Positions 16,137 through 24,565 are shown, numbered from the stretch's first letter. The stretch: 35,920 nt of DNA from an uncultured Bacteriovoracaceae bacterium (GCA_950054155.1 CATLOT010000035.1:1-35920); one strand, 5' to 3'. A program made the numbers and translations. Notes: a model not told the origin generated them from the letters alone.

Positions 16137-17078
16137 ATGGAGAGTGCATCGCAATTTGCTCTTGAGTTAAAAAATATCACTAAGAGTTATCCTGGTGTCC
16201 TTGCTTTGGACAATATCAATCTTCAAGTGAGACGCGGCAGTGTTCATGGCTTTATTGGACCAAATGGGGCAGGTAAGTCGACTACAATGAAGATCATTGC
16301 AGGGCTTATTCCACCCAATAGTGGCGAGGTGTATATAAACGGTGTCGATGCTCTCAAAAGAAAGTCTGATGCTGCAAGTTCTATTGGAATTCTTCCTGAA
16401 ACACCTCCTCTTTATACGAATATGAAAGTGAGAGATTACCTTCGCTTTTGCCAGGACATTAATAATCAATCTATGCCAGCTCGTGAAGAAATTTTGGACG
16501 AAAAAATTGAACGCTGTGGTCTTACTTCGGTACAAAATAGACTTATTGGACCTTTATCAAAAGGGTTCAAGCAAAGAGTCGCCATAGCTCAAACGCTTGT
16601 CTATGGTGCAGAAATTATAGTTCTTGATGAGCCAACAGTTGGCCTTGATCCCAATGCTATCGCAGAGATGCGAGATTTAATTCTTGAACTCAAGAAAGAC
16701 CACACAATTCTCCTTAGTACTCATCAGCTTTACGAAGTCGGTCGTGTCTGCGATGAGGTGACTATTATCAATAATGGAAAAATCTTAAAAACGGGCAACC
16801 TCACTGAAGTGCAAAGTGAGTTTAGCGCCTATAAGACCTTTGAGGCCTTAGTTCCTAAAGTAGGTGAGGCTTTAAAGACAAACTTATTGGCGAAAGAATA
16901 TGTTCAAGGTTGTGACATAAGTGAAAGAGCAGGGGAATATCTTATCAAAATTCGAGTTTCCGGTGGGGAAGATCACCGCTCTCAATTAACATCACTTATT
17001 GTCGAGCATGGTAACCTCTTTCAATTTACGGAGAGAACGATGGAACTTGAGGATATCTTTAAGGAGGTTGTGAGGTGA
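16137..17078 (+). CDS. ABC transporter ATP-binding protein, GldA-like
   Basis: Nucleotide-binding subunit of an ABC-2 type exporter; 313 residues. Walker A is GPNGAGKST at 41-49, the signature is LSKGFKQR at 140-147, Walker B is IIVLDEP at 160-166 with the following VGLDPN D-loop, and the H-loop is STHQ near 194. The LPETPPLYTNMKV segment in the Q-loop region is typical of the GldA/NosF-like group. A roughly 90-residue C-terminal extension after the ATPase core is also typical of that group. ATG 16137 has AAGGAGAGAG upstream. It opens a five-gene operon and overlaps the permease gene by four bases (GTGA). Gld names come from Bacteroidota gliding; homologues elsewhere are generic, so gliding is not implied. 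Confidence 0.93.
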   Translation: MESASQFALELKNITKSYPGVLALDNINLQVRRGSVHGFIGPNGAGKSTTMKIIAGLIPPNSGEVYINGVDALKRKSDAASSIGILPETPPLYTNMKVRDYLRFCQDINNQSMPAREEILDEKIERCGLTSVQNRLIGPLSKGFKQRVAIAQTLVYGAEIIVLDEPTVGLDPNAIAEMRDLILELKKDHTILLSTHQLYEVGRVCDEVTIINNGKILKTGNLTEVQSEFSAYKTFEALVPKVGEALKTNLLAKEYVQGCDISERAGEYLIKIRVSGGEDHRSQLTSLIVEHGNLFQFTERTMELEDIFKEVVR

Positions 17079-17818
17079 GTACCTTTAAGGGAATATGGGT
17101 TTTAACGAAGAAGGAGCTTAAAGATAGTTTCTTGTCACCTCTCGTTTATATTTTGTCAGCCCTCTTTTGTTTTTTAATGGGTTGGCTTTTCTTTAATTAC
17201 CTTATTGCTTCTAAAGAGTTTACCGAACAAACCCTCTCGCAAAGTGTTCTTTTGCCTATTTTTGGTAATATGAATTTTATCTTTCTCTTTCTTGCCCCCT
17301 TATTAACGATGAGAACCTTTTCCGAAGAAAGAAAGTTAAAAACGATCGAACTTCTCCTCACATCACGTTTGAGTCACTTTCAAATTATTATGGCAAAAAT
17401 GATTTCCACGTTTTTGATGGCGTCATTTATGATTTCCTTAACCTTTATTTTTCCCATTATCTTGGCCATGAGTGGGTATGAGCACTGGTCTATTGTTGCC
17501 TCAAGTTATGCCGGAATTTTTCTCTCTGTTCTTTGCTATATAGCAGTGGGATGTTTTGCTAGCTCGTTGACTGATAACCTTGTGGTCTCAGCATTACTTG
17601 GCTTTACGATCCTCCTTGGAATCATGCTCTTTTCTCTGACGGGAAATGCCACTCAAAATATTATTCTTGGACAACTCTTTCAGTATTTAGCCGTTCCTTT
17701 TCATTTTGACAGCTTTATCAAAGGAGGTATCCGCTCCTATAATATCCTCTATATGTTTTCGTTCATTGGTTTTTTCTCTTACTTAACCCACCTCAGCCTG
17801 GAGTCTCGTAAATGGTAA
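17075..17818 (+). CDS. ABC-2 type permease, GldF-like
   Basis: Membrane subunit of the exporter; 247 residues with six predicted membrane helices (about residues 22-45, 60-80, 103-125, 135-160, 165-185 and 222-240). The cytoplasmic loop after helix 2, APLLTMRTFSEERKLKTIEL, is the conserved ABC-2/NosY/GldF motif that contacts the ATPase. The start is GTG at 17075, embedded in the end of the ATPase gene (GTGA overlap), with AAGGAGG a little upstream. Its stop overlaps the next gene by seven bases. The cargo cannot be deduced. Confidence 0.92.
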   Translation: MSTFKGIWVLTKKELKDSFLSPLVYILSALFCFLMGWLFFNYLIASKEFTEQTLSQSVLLPIFGNMNFIFLFLAPLLTMRTFSEERKLKTIELLLTSRLSHFQIIMAKMISTFLMASFMISLTFIFPIILAMSGYEHWSIVASSYAGIFLSVLCYIAVGCFASSLTDNLVVSALLGFTILLGIMLFSLTGNATQNIILGQLFQYLAVPFHFDSFIKGGIRSYNILYMFSFIGFFSYLTHLSLESRKW

Positions 17819-19341
17819 AGCATAAAGGGCCTAGAGGCTGGGTCATTACTCTTTTTTGTGTTTTAAACTTCCTTCTTTATTTAGTTGTGATCGGGATGTG
17901 GATTAGTATTCCAGAGGAGACAAAGCTCAATCTCTTTACCACGATTACTTCCTTGGCAATGACCAGTGGATTGCTTCTTATTAATAAAGAGGCTTTTAGC
18001 TCTTTCTATCAATCTCATTTCTTTAAAAAATTGATGAGCTCACTTGTCAGTATTTGTCTCATCTTTATTATTCTCGGGTTTCTTAATTTTCTAAGTTTCA
18101 AGAACCCTATCGTATGGGATGTAACTAAAGGGAAAATCAATTCACTTACTGATCAAACAAAAAGTGTTCTTAGTGATATTGAAGGGGATGTTTCTTTTCG
18201 AATCTTCTCTTTAAAGAAGCACTACCAACTTGTCTATGCCTTGGCCGATCTTTATCGCCTTGAGAAGAAGAATATAAAGATTAGCTTTGTCGATGCTGAA
18301 CTTGAGCCCCAACTTGTGCGTAAGGTGGGAATAACGAAAGTACCGGCCATTGAAGTGAGCTACAGAGGGAAAACAAAAGTTGTATCTAACCTCAATGAAC
18401 TTGAGTTAACAAATGCGCTAGTTAAGGTTTCAAGAAGTTCTGAGCCAACTCTTTACTTTATTAAGGGACATGGGGAATTAGATCTCTTCTCCTATGAAAA
18501 TGAGGGAGCATCACATCTTTCTTCTCTTTTAAAGGCGCAAACCATGGAAGTGCGCTTTCTCAATTTAAGGGAAAAGGCGCAGGTCCCTCGTGACGCCAAG
18601 GCCGTTATCCTTCTTGGGAGTAAGGAAGGCTTCTTTCCCAATGAAATTAAAGCACTCAAAGATTACCAAAAGGCTGGAGGAGATTTAATTTTTGCTCTTG
18701 ATCCTGATTTCAATGGACAAGGTCCAACTGATCTTTATGAGCTTCTCTCTGATTTGGGTATTCACATGAGAAATGATTTGGTTATCGATCAAATCAAACA
18801 CGTAAATGGTTCTCAAGGGAGTGTGCCAGTCATTCATCATCTGGACCCAAAACATCCTATTACGAAAGATTTTAAAGGAGATGTTTTCTTTCCTTTAGTT
18901 CAATCCATGGAGTTTCAAGATAAGGAGTGGCAAGAAATAGCACGCTCGAATCGATTTCCCGCTGCATGGGGAGAGACGAGTCGAAAAGAGTTAACCTCAA
19001 TGAAGCTAAGCTTTACCCAAGGGGAAGATCATCAGGGGCCTCTCGTTTACGCTGCCACCAAAGAAGAAGGTGATTCAAAAGTTGTCGTCATTGGAAATTC
19101 AACTTTCATTAGTAATACCTACAAAAAATTTCCTAAGAACTTTCAGTTCTTTCTCAATGCCATTAGCTGGGTGGTTGAGGAAGAGCGACTCATCACCTTG
19201 AATTCTCCCGTTCTTGAAGACAAGCCCGTTTTTATGAGTCAAAACCAAATTGGAGTCATTTTTTATTTCTCCATTATCTTTTGCCCTCTGGTGCTCGTTA
19301 TCATGGCCTTCTTATTCTATCGTAGGAGAAACCACGGATAA
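17812..19341 (+). CDS. GldG-like membrane-anchored extracytoplasmic protein
   Basis: 509 residues; the auxiliary subunit that accompanies GldA/GldF-type ABC pairs. Three hydrophobic segments lie at the N-terminus (about 10-31, 42-60, 70-95), a large soluble domain of about 370 residues follows, and a final membrane helix (IGVIFYFSIIFCPLVLVIMA) ends in RRRN. The soluble part shows the family pattern: WDVTKGKINSLTDQTKSVLS at 105-124, the STPTLYFIKGHGELDL-like SEPTLYFIKGHGELDL near 210, and GGDLIFALDPDF near 285. The ATG overlaps the permease gene by seven bases; the TAA stop overlaps the next ATG by one. Role beyond the complex is unknown. Confidence 0.9.
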   Translation: MVKHKGPRGWVITLFCVLNFLLYLVVIGMWISIPEETKLNLFTTITSLAMTSGLLLINKEAFSSFYQSHFFKKLMSSLVSICLIFIILGFLNFLSFKNPIVWDVTKGKINSLTDQTKSVLSDIEGDVSFRIFSLKKHYQLVYALADLYRLEKKNIKISFVDAELEPQLVRKVGITKVPAIEVSYRGKTKVVSNLNELELTNALVKVSRSSEPTLYFIKGHGELDLFSYENEGASHLSSLLKAQTMEVRFLNLREKAQVPRDAKAVILLGSKEGFFPNEIKALKDYQKAGGDLIFALDPDFNGQGPTDLYELLSDLGIHMRNDLVIDQIKHVNGSQGSVPVIHHLDPKHPITKDFKGDVFFPLVQSMEFQDKEWQEIARSNRFPAAWGETSRKELTSMKLSFTQGEDHQGPLVYAATKEEGDSKVVVIGNSTFISNTYKKFPKNFQFFLNAISWVVEEERLITLNSPVLEDKPVFMSQNQIGVIFYFSIIFCPLVLVIMAFLFYRRRNHG

Positions 19342-20684
19342 TGAAGAACCTCATCCTTCTTGTTATTGCTATCTCATTGGGCGTCTTTACTTACTTTTTT
19401 CAAGAGCTTCAGGATCGTGAGGACTATAAAAATGAGCAGAGAAAAGGGCAAATTCTTAATCCTGAGGAACTAGGGGAGATAAAAGGTTTTAGCCTGCCTC
19501 AAGTCGATCTCATCAAACAAGGTGACCAGTTTCTTTTCCCTGAATCTGGTGAACTCGTTGATGAGAGGCGCGTGGAGTGGTTTATGAAAATTCTCGCTGG
19601 AGTCAAAATCAAGCGAGTTATTCCTAAAGAACAATGGCAGAATAAAAAAAGAGAAGACTTCTTTGACGATGAAGAAAAAAAGATTGAGTTTATCTTTCAT
19701 GGTCAGAGTGTCTCTTTCCTTCTTGGGAAAAAACTTGATTTTGATCGTAGTTTTTATATGGAGGTTACAACCCAAGAGAAAACAGAACTTGTTATAGCCT
19801 TTGATTCTGGCGACCACGAGGCAATTTACGATAAAAGTCAGGCGCATCGCTCTGATCATCACTATCAACGTATATTATCTCTCATTAATCTCGATAAGAA
19901 TTTCTTTAAGGATCATCGGATTTTTCGTCATTGGATGAATAAGAAGTGGAGCCTCCTAGAACTTGATTTCACTGACGGACGAAATCGTGATTACACTATT
20001 AATTTCCCCGAAGCGAAGACAAACCCTGCTGTCCCCAATCTTCTGAGCCTCAAAAACCAAGCGGTTCTTGATCTTGAAAAAAAGATTGTTAGCCTTGAGG
20101 CCGTAAGCTTTTATAAAGGAAAGAATTCGCTCCCTCCTCTTGTGAAGGTGACGGTTAATTCAACTCAAGGAGAGGCGCGACTTGAAGTCTACCCAAGTGC
20201 TGACCCTAAGCTAAAAGATCATCACTTGTTGAAAAGCTCTCTAGATGGACACACCTATGTCGTGAAGTCAGCCGATATATTAGTTCTTTTGGCCCCTGTT
20301 CAAAACTATTGGGATCTCCGTCTTTTAAGAGAGAGACCCAGTCAATTAGGTGTTCAATTTGAGGACAGAGGTGATCTTATCTCATTTAAAAGTGAAGATG
20401 GTCGTTTCTACGCCGAAGGAAAAAAACTAAAGCCAATACATGAGTCTTTTAAGGGGTTACTTGATTTTCTGAGGCAACCAGCATCCTATTGGAGTGCGGG
20501 GAGTGAGATAAGGGAAAGCGCTGTTAAGCAGTTTGAACTCGATTGGGGTCAAGGAGTATTTTTCCTCATGATTCGCTCAGGGGAGATTGTCCTGTACCAT
20601 GAAGAGAGCACCCAGGCTTTAATTTATAAAATCGAGGGAAGTCCTCCAATAAAAGTTATGGGCGTTGATTATTTTTATGAATGA
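19341..20684 (+). CDS. DUF4340-like membrane-anchored protein
   Basis: 447 residues with a single N-terminal membrane anchor (MKNLILLVIAISLGVFTYFF) and a long extracytoplasmic region. Placement directly after a GldG-like gene, the single anchor and the repeated beta-rich segments (for example KIEFIFHGQSVSFLLGKKLD followed by FYMEVTT) fit the DUF4340 family, which regularly follows GldG-like genes. The DUF4340 call is from context and overall pattern, not from a diagnostic motif. The ATG overlaps the preceding TAA by one base, and the 3' end overlaps the next gene by eight, so all five genes are likely translated in a chain. Confidence 0.78.
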   Translation: MKNLILLVIAISLGVFTYFFQELQDREDYKNEQRKGQILNPEELGEIKGFSLPQVDLIKQGDQFLFPESGELVDERRVEWFMKILAGVKIKRVIPKEQWQNKKREDFFDDEEKKIEFIFHGQSVSFLLGKKLDFDRSFYMEVTTQEKTELVIAFDSGDHEAIYDKSQAHRSDHHYQRILSLINLDKNFFKDHRIFRHWMNKKWSLLELDFTDGRNRDYTINFPEAKTNPAVPNLLSLKNQAVLDLEKKIVSLEAVSFYKGKNSLPPLVKVTVNSTQGEARLEVYPSADPKLKDHHLLKSSLDGHTYVVKSADILVLLAPVQNYWDLRLLRERPSQLGVQFEDRGDLISFKSEDGRFYAEGKKLKPIHESFKGLLDFLRQPASYWSAGSEIRESAVKQFELDWGQGVFFLMIRSGEIVLYHEESTQALIYKIEGSPPIKVMGVDYFYE

Positions 20685-21357
20685 TATCTTAAATAACTAT
20701 TTTTCTAGCTTTCTTCATCCTTGGCACACTCAAGAGCTCCTGAGGAAGCGTCGTCTCTATGAGACAGAAGTGAAGGAACCCGCTCAGCTTGAATTGGTAG
20801 GAAGCGAAGAGCTCAAGCCTCTTGAAGAAAGTGTTGGCGTTAATTTTGAACAGAGCCTTACTATCTCTTGGCTCTTTGTTGTTATGAATGGCTTCTATGT
20901 TTTAATAGGACACTTCATGGGCCTTGTCGCCTTTGAAGGATTTAGCTCCAAGGGAATTTTCCTTGATTCATTCCAGTCACTCCTGAGTATCTCAGCAATT
21001 GGTTTTCTCCTTTTGAAGACTGTTTTCTTTCCCCTCTTTTTTTGGGTCTACAGTAAGTTTTGGATTAATATCATTAAGATCTTTTCAACTCTCTTTGAAA
21101 AAGATGAAGATGTTGATCGCGTGAGTGAAGAGATCGTCACCAACGCCTTTACCACCCACACCTTTTTGGTCATTCCCATCTTTGGAGATCTTCTCCATCG
21201 TATTGCTAATCTTGTCTATCTCTTTGGTGGTCTTCGCAAAAACCTAGGTTTCAATACCCTTCAAGCAGGTCTTGTTATTGTGTGCCCGCTTCTTCTCTTC
21301 CTCTTCGCTCTCTTTATGATGGCCCTGAGCGTTGGGATGATGGCTTCAGGTCTTTAA
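20677..21357 (+). CDS. polytopic membrane protein of unknown function
   Basis: 226 residues from the ATG at 20677; a TTG four codons earlier (20665) is an alternative. The ribosome site is weak, as expected for a gene translated by coupling from the overlapping upstream gene. About 55 polar residues precede four or five membrane segments (about 68-90, 100-135, 160-185 and 195-224). The arrangement of a cytoplasmic N-terminus plus a compact helical domain resembles Yip1-like proteins, but I would not assign it. It ends the ABC operon and is followed by a hairpin and T-run. Confidence 0.8.
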   Translation: MNDILNNYFSSFLHPWHTQELLRKRRLYETEVKEPAQLELVGSEELKPLEESVGVNFEQSLTISWLFVVMNGFYVLIGHFMGLVAFEGFSSKGIFLDSFQSLLSISAIGFLLLKTVFFPLFFWVYSKFWINIIKIFSTLFEKDEDVDRVSEEIVTNAFTTHTFLVIPIFGDLLHRIANLVYLFGGLRKNLGFNTLQAGLVIVCPLLLFLFALFMMALSVGMMASGL

Positions 21358-21377
21358 GATTCTGTAAGAATTTTTTT
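21356..21377 (+). terminator. probable terminator of the ABC operon
   Basis: AAGATTCT (21356-21363), loop GTA, AGAATTTT (21367-21374) with one G-U pair, followed by a run to seven Ts. The stem is AT-rich and overlaps the stop codon, so it is modest in strength. Confidence 0.45.
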
Positions 21378-21416
21378 AGTTTTCTATCTCTTTGAAATTC
21401 TTAATTGCGCAATTTG

Positions 21417-21440
21417 TTGGCCGAAATTCTCTCTGGCCAA
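21417..21440 (+). terminator. hairpin with T-run upstream of tdk
   Basis: TTGGCC (21417-21422) and GGCCAA (21435-21440) flank a 12-base loop and are followed by TTTTCTGATT. It could be a second terminator of the ABC operon, or an attenuator if transcription of tdk starts upstream of it. Confidence 0.4.
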
Positions 21441-21529
21441 TTTTCTGATTCCTAGTAAACTGAAATCTACACACAACACAACATCCACTTTACACGCTTA
21501 TTAAAGTGCCATTTCTAAAGGAGTTAGAC

Positions 21530-22171
21530 ATGGTTGGATACAACATGGGACATTTAGCGTCCGGAGTAGTCGAGGTTGTTTGCGGCCCGATGTTTTCCGG
21601 CAAAACAGAAGAACTTATTCGTCGTGTGCGCCGAGCACAAATTGCCCGACAAAAGGTTCAAATCTTCAAACCTGCCATTGATGATCGTTATCACGAATCA
21701 GACGTGGTTAGTCATTCAAGCCACTCGGTTGAGGCAATGCCTGTGGCGAATTCATTAGAAATCTTGACTCATCTCTATGACTCGACTCGTGTTGTGGCCA
21801 TTGATGAAGTCCAGTTCTTTGATGAAAATATTATTCCTGTCATTAAGAAGCTTGCTCGCCGTGGGATTCGCGTAATTTGCGCAGGCCTCGATCAGGACTA
21901 CAAAGGAAGCTCCTTTGGACCCCTTCCTGAACTTCTTTGCATGGCCGATAGAGTTGATAAGATTCAAGCGATCTGTACGGTTTGCGGTGCGCCTGCATCA
22001 AAAACATACCGTCGTAATGCTGATGAAATCACTGATCAAGTTCTTGTGGGAGAGAGTGAGAGTTATGAAGCTCGCTGTCGTGGCCACTGGGATGACCATG
22101 AAGAGAGTGAAGATTTACTTGCTTTTTCTCATTCGCTACAATCGGGGGCAACTAACGAACTTAGCGAATGA
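21530..22171 (+). CDS. tdk: thymidine kinase
   Basis: Phosphorylates thymidine (and deoxyuridine) with ATP, the salvage entry to dTMP; 213 residues, class II (bacterial/cytosolic type). P-loop GPMFSGKTEELIRR begins at residue 19, and DEVQFFD is at 92-98. The structural zinc ligands are C149 and C152 (CTVCGAP) and C183 with H186 (CRGH). The lasso-loop segment YRRNADEITDQVLVGESESYEARC is in place. ATG 21530 has AAAGGAG six bases upstream, better than a GTG eight codons earlier. It is followed after nine bases by a uracil phosphoribosyltransferase-like gene and then hpt, forming a nucleotide-salvage run. Confidence 0.96.
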   Translation: MVGYNMGHLASGVVEVVCGPMFSGKTEELIRRVRRAQIARQKVQIFKPAIDDRYHESDVVSHSSHSVEAMPVANSLEILTHLYDSTRVVAIDEVQFFDENIIPVIKKLARRGIRVICAGLDQDYKGSSFGPLPELLCMADRVDKIQAICTVCGAPASKTYRRNADEITDQVLVGESESYEARCRGHWDDHEESEDLLAFSHSLQSGATNELSE

Positions 22172-22180
22172 TAGAAAATT

Positions 22181-22999
22181 ATGAATAAAGACTCTCATTA
22201 TGACTCTCTTCCTTTTCATCTAAGTGAAATTGAACATGAGTATGGAAAAAAGGTTCACATTTTAGCGGAACCTTTCTGTCAGTCGGTCATGGCTAGAATT
22301 GGCCACCCTCAGACATTCTTACCTGAACTCAACCACTTGATGGAGTTTTGTTATAAAACTTTGCTAGAGAGGGCTGTCAGTGAACTTTTTGATCGTGAAG
22401 TCATAAAGAGTGACACACGAATGAAGGAGTTCACTGAAGCCGGTGTCTTCTGGGGCCAAGTAGTGAGCCCAAACTCTAAGGCTGTTTGCGTTGATATGGC
22501 CCGTGCTGGCACATGGCCAAGCCATACCTGTTTTGAACAGTTGCATCTCATTCTTAATCCAAAGAACCTCAGACAAGACCATTTTTACTTGAATCGAAAA
22601 ACAAATGATCAGGGCCAAGTCATCGGTGTTGATGTAAGTGGCTCTAAGATCGGCGGCGACGTTGAAGGGGCCTATGTTCTCTTTCCTGATCCCATGGGAG
22701 CAACTGGCGGAAGTCTTTCTCATTGTGTGGATCACTATAAGAAAGAGGTTAAGGGAGCGGCTAAGAAGTATATTGCCCTTCATCTCATTGTCACGCCTGA
22801 GTATCTAAAGAGAATGACGACGGATCATCCTGATGTGGAAATCTTCGCTCTTCGTTTAGATAGAGGGCTATCCTCAAAAGAGGTTCTCGAAGCAAAACCT
22901 GGGCATTTTTGGGATCAAGAAAAAGGTCTTAATGATCATCAGTATATTGTCCCTGGCGCTGGTGGCGTCGGAGAAATTTTAAATAATTCATTCGTTTAA
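22181..22999 (+). CDS. uracil phosphoribosyltransferase-like protein, enlarged
   Basis: Likely converts uracil and PRPP to UMP. At 272 residues it is about 60 longer than standard Upp (near 208). Family marks: the PRPP loop FPDPMGATGGS at 168-178 (Upp has DPMLATGGS), ARAGTWPSH at 107-115 matching the LRAG region, THPDVE-type TDHPDVEIFALRLDRGL at 214-230, and LNDHQYIVPGAGGVGE at 250-265, matching the uracil-binding C-terminus. Between the last two there is an extra block of about 19 residues (231-249) absent from E. coli Upp, and the first 25 residues are also extra. Uracil specificity is therefore probable but not proven. It sits between tdk and hpt with short gaps. Confidence 0.75.
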   Translation: MNKDSHYDSLPFHLSEIEHEYGKKVHILAEPFCQSVMARIGHPQTFLPELNHLMEFCYKTLLERAVSELFDREVIKSDTRMKEFTEAGVFWGQVVSPNSKAVCVDMARAGTWPSHTCFEQLHLILNPKNLRQDHFYLNRKTNDQGQVIGVDVSGSKIGGDVEGAYVLFPDPMGATGGSLSHCVDHYKKEVKGAAKKYIALHLIVTPEYLKRMTTDHPDVEIFALRLDRGLSSKEVLEAKPGHFWDQEKGLNDHQYIVPGAGGVGEILNNSFV

Positions 23000-23012
23000 T
23001 GAGGAGGGCCCC

Positions 23013-23534
23013 ATGGCCATCGAAGTTTACCTTTCAGAAGAAAAAATCCAAAGTCGAATTAAAGAGCTTGCGAATGAAATAAATGAGCAATACAAAGGCA
23101 AGGAACTCACGGTAATAGGCGTTCTCAATGGAGCGTTTATGTTTACGGCAGATCTTATTCGCCACCTCAATATTCCAGTAACTCTTGAGTTTATGTCTGC
23201 TTCGTCTTACGGTGATGGGACAACCAGTTCAGGTAAGCTTGAAATTAATCTCGATATTAAGAAGGATATTAAAGACAAGCATGTTCTTATAACTGAGGAT
23301 ATTGTCGATACAGGACTTACTCTCTCAGTTCTCAGAAAGGATCTTGAAGCAAGAGGACCAGCCTCTTTAAAACTCGCTTCATTTCTTTTTAAACCTGCAC
23401 GCCTTGAACATAAAGTTGATATCGACTTCTTAGGTTTTGAAATCGAAGATAAGTTTGTCATTGGCTATGGACTAGACTTCGCAGGACGCTATCGTGAGCT
23501 TCCTTATGTTGGAATATACAACGAGGGAAAATAA
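23013..23534 (+). CDS. hpt: hypoxanthine phosphoribosyltransferase
   Basis: Salvages hypoxanthine (and usually guanine) with PRPP to IMP/GMP; 173 residues, full length. The PRPP-binding motif VLITEDIVDTG is at 91-101, LNGAFMFTADLIR at 38-50, the SSYGDGTTSSG flexible loop at 64-74, and the purine-binding region FVIGYGLDFAGRYRELPYVG near the C-terminus. ATG 23013 follows the Upp-like gene by 13 bases with GAGGAGG just upstream. Its TAA stop directly abuts the ATG of the GHMP kinase gene. Confidence 0.96.
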   Translation: MAIEVYLSEEKIQSRIKELANEINEQYKGKELTVIGVLNGAFMFTADLIRHLNIPVTLEFMSASSYGDGTTSSGKLEINLDIKKDIKDKHVLITEDIVDTGLTLSVLRKDLEARGPASLKLASFLFKPARLEHKVDIDFLGFEIEDKFVIGYGLDFAGRYRELPYVGIYNEGK

Positions 23535-24545
23535 ATGGGCGTTAAGGTTGAGGGCTCTGTTCGCGTTGATCTCTTGGGGGGCACGTTAGATATCACTCCC
23601 ATTAATTACGTTCTTCGTAATGTCGTCACCCTCAATCTCGCGACTTCTCTCAAGGCCGTGGTCGAAATAGAAGAAACCCAAGATGATGGGGTTTTAATCG
23701 TTTCTAGGGATTATCATTCAGAAACCTTTTTTAAGGAGAGTGATTTTAATGAGGACTCTCTGAGAGGAGAAACCTTTGGACCTCTTAGCTTTGTTGCCCA
23801 AATCCTCTCCCATCTCAACCTCACCACTCAGGCTAAGGTAACCCTACAATCGGGAAGCCCTCCTGGTGCAGGACTTGGTGGTTCTTCTGCAATGGGAGTC
23901 ACACTCTATCAAGCTATTTGTAAATACAAGTCGATCTCTTTTGATCGTGATCAGGCCATAAAAGAAGTGAACACAATTGAAGCACGTATTCTCAACTGTG
24001 GTCCTGCTGGTTATCAGGATTACTATCCTGCCGTTTATGGGGGAGTGCTTGCACTAAAGCCTATTGTTGGTGGAATTGAGGTCGAACAACTCTTTAGTAG
24101 GGAACTGAAGGCTTTTCTTGAAGATCATCTTACCCTTGTGTATTCCGGGCAAACACGTTTAAGTGGAATCAACAACTGGGAAGTTTATAAGAAGTTCTTT
24201 GATAATGACTCTCAAACGCGAAAAGGAATGGGAGAAATTTGTGACTTAAGTTTTAAGGCTTATTCTGCACTTAAGAGTGATGATTTTTCTTCTCTGATTG
24301 ACCTCATTGGACAAGAGGGAGAGCTTAGAAAAGGTCTTTTTCCCAATATACAAACGCCAGAAATGAATCAACTTCATGAAGATCTTCTTAAACTACAGCC
24401 CTCAATAAAACTTAAGATTTGTGGTGCTGGAGGGGGAGGATGCTTCCTTATCTGTCATCCTAAAGAGCTAAAAGACTCTGTTCATAAGCTTGTAGAAGCC
24501 CATCAGATGACGAAACTTCTTTTTTCTATCGAAGAACCTCTCTAA
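23535..24545 (+). CDS. GHMP-family sugar kinase, HddA-like
   Basis: A small-molecule kinase of the galactokinase/homoserine/mevalonate/phosphomevalonate superfamily; 336 residues. Motif 1 is GSVRVDLLGGTLDITP at 7-22, motif 2 (ATP loop) is SGSPPGAGLGGSSAMG at 106-121, and motif 3 is KICGAGGGGCFLI near 294-306. The combination of RVDLLGGTLD with PAGYQDYYPAVYGG (near 155-168) is most like D-glycero-D-manno-heptose-7-phosphate kinase and fucokinase-type enzymes, so a sugar substrate is likely; the exact sugar is not readable. It starts with ATG immediately after the hpt stop, an arrangement pointing to operon transcription, though it is not obviously a salvage enzyme. No other lipopolysaccharide or nucleotide-sugar gene is adjacent. 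Confidence 0.82.
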   Translation: MGVKVEGSVRVDLLGGTLDITPINYVLRNVVTLNLATSLKAVVEIEETQDDGVLIVSRDYHSETFFKESDFNEDSLRGETFGPLSFVAQILSHLNLTTQAKVTLQSGSPPGAGLGGSSAMGVTLYQAICKYKSISFDRDQAIKEVNTIEARILNCGPAGYQDYYPAVYGGVLALKPIVGGIEVEQLFSRELKAFLEDHLTLVYSGQTRLSGINNWEVYKKFFDNDSQTRKGMGEICDLSFKAYSALKSDDFSSLIDLIGQEGELRKGLFPNIQTPEMNQLHEDLLKLQPSIKLKICGAGGGGCFLICHPKELKDSVHKLVEAHQMTKLLFSIEEPL

Positions 24546-24550
24546 TCCGG

Positions 24551-24556
24551 TATAAT
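24551..24556 (+). promoter_or_regulatory. consensus -10 box upstream of the four-cysteine gene
   Basis: An exact TATAAT six bases after the GHMP kinase stop. Initiation about seven bases downstream would place the start of the transcript at roughly 24563, right at the ribosome site AGGAGG. No recognisable -35 lies 16-18 bases upstream. Confidence 0.4.
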
Positions 24557-24565
24557 GGTATAGAG

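Noticed and set aside
16137-21357. Naming the genes gldA, gldF and gldG
   Set aside because: Homologues outside Bacteroidota are generic; the names would imply gliding without evidence.
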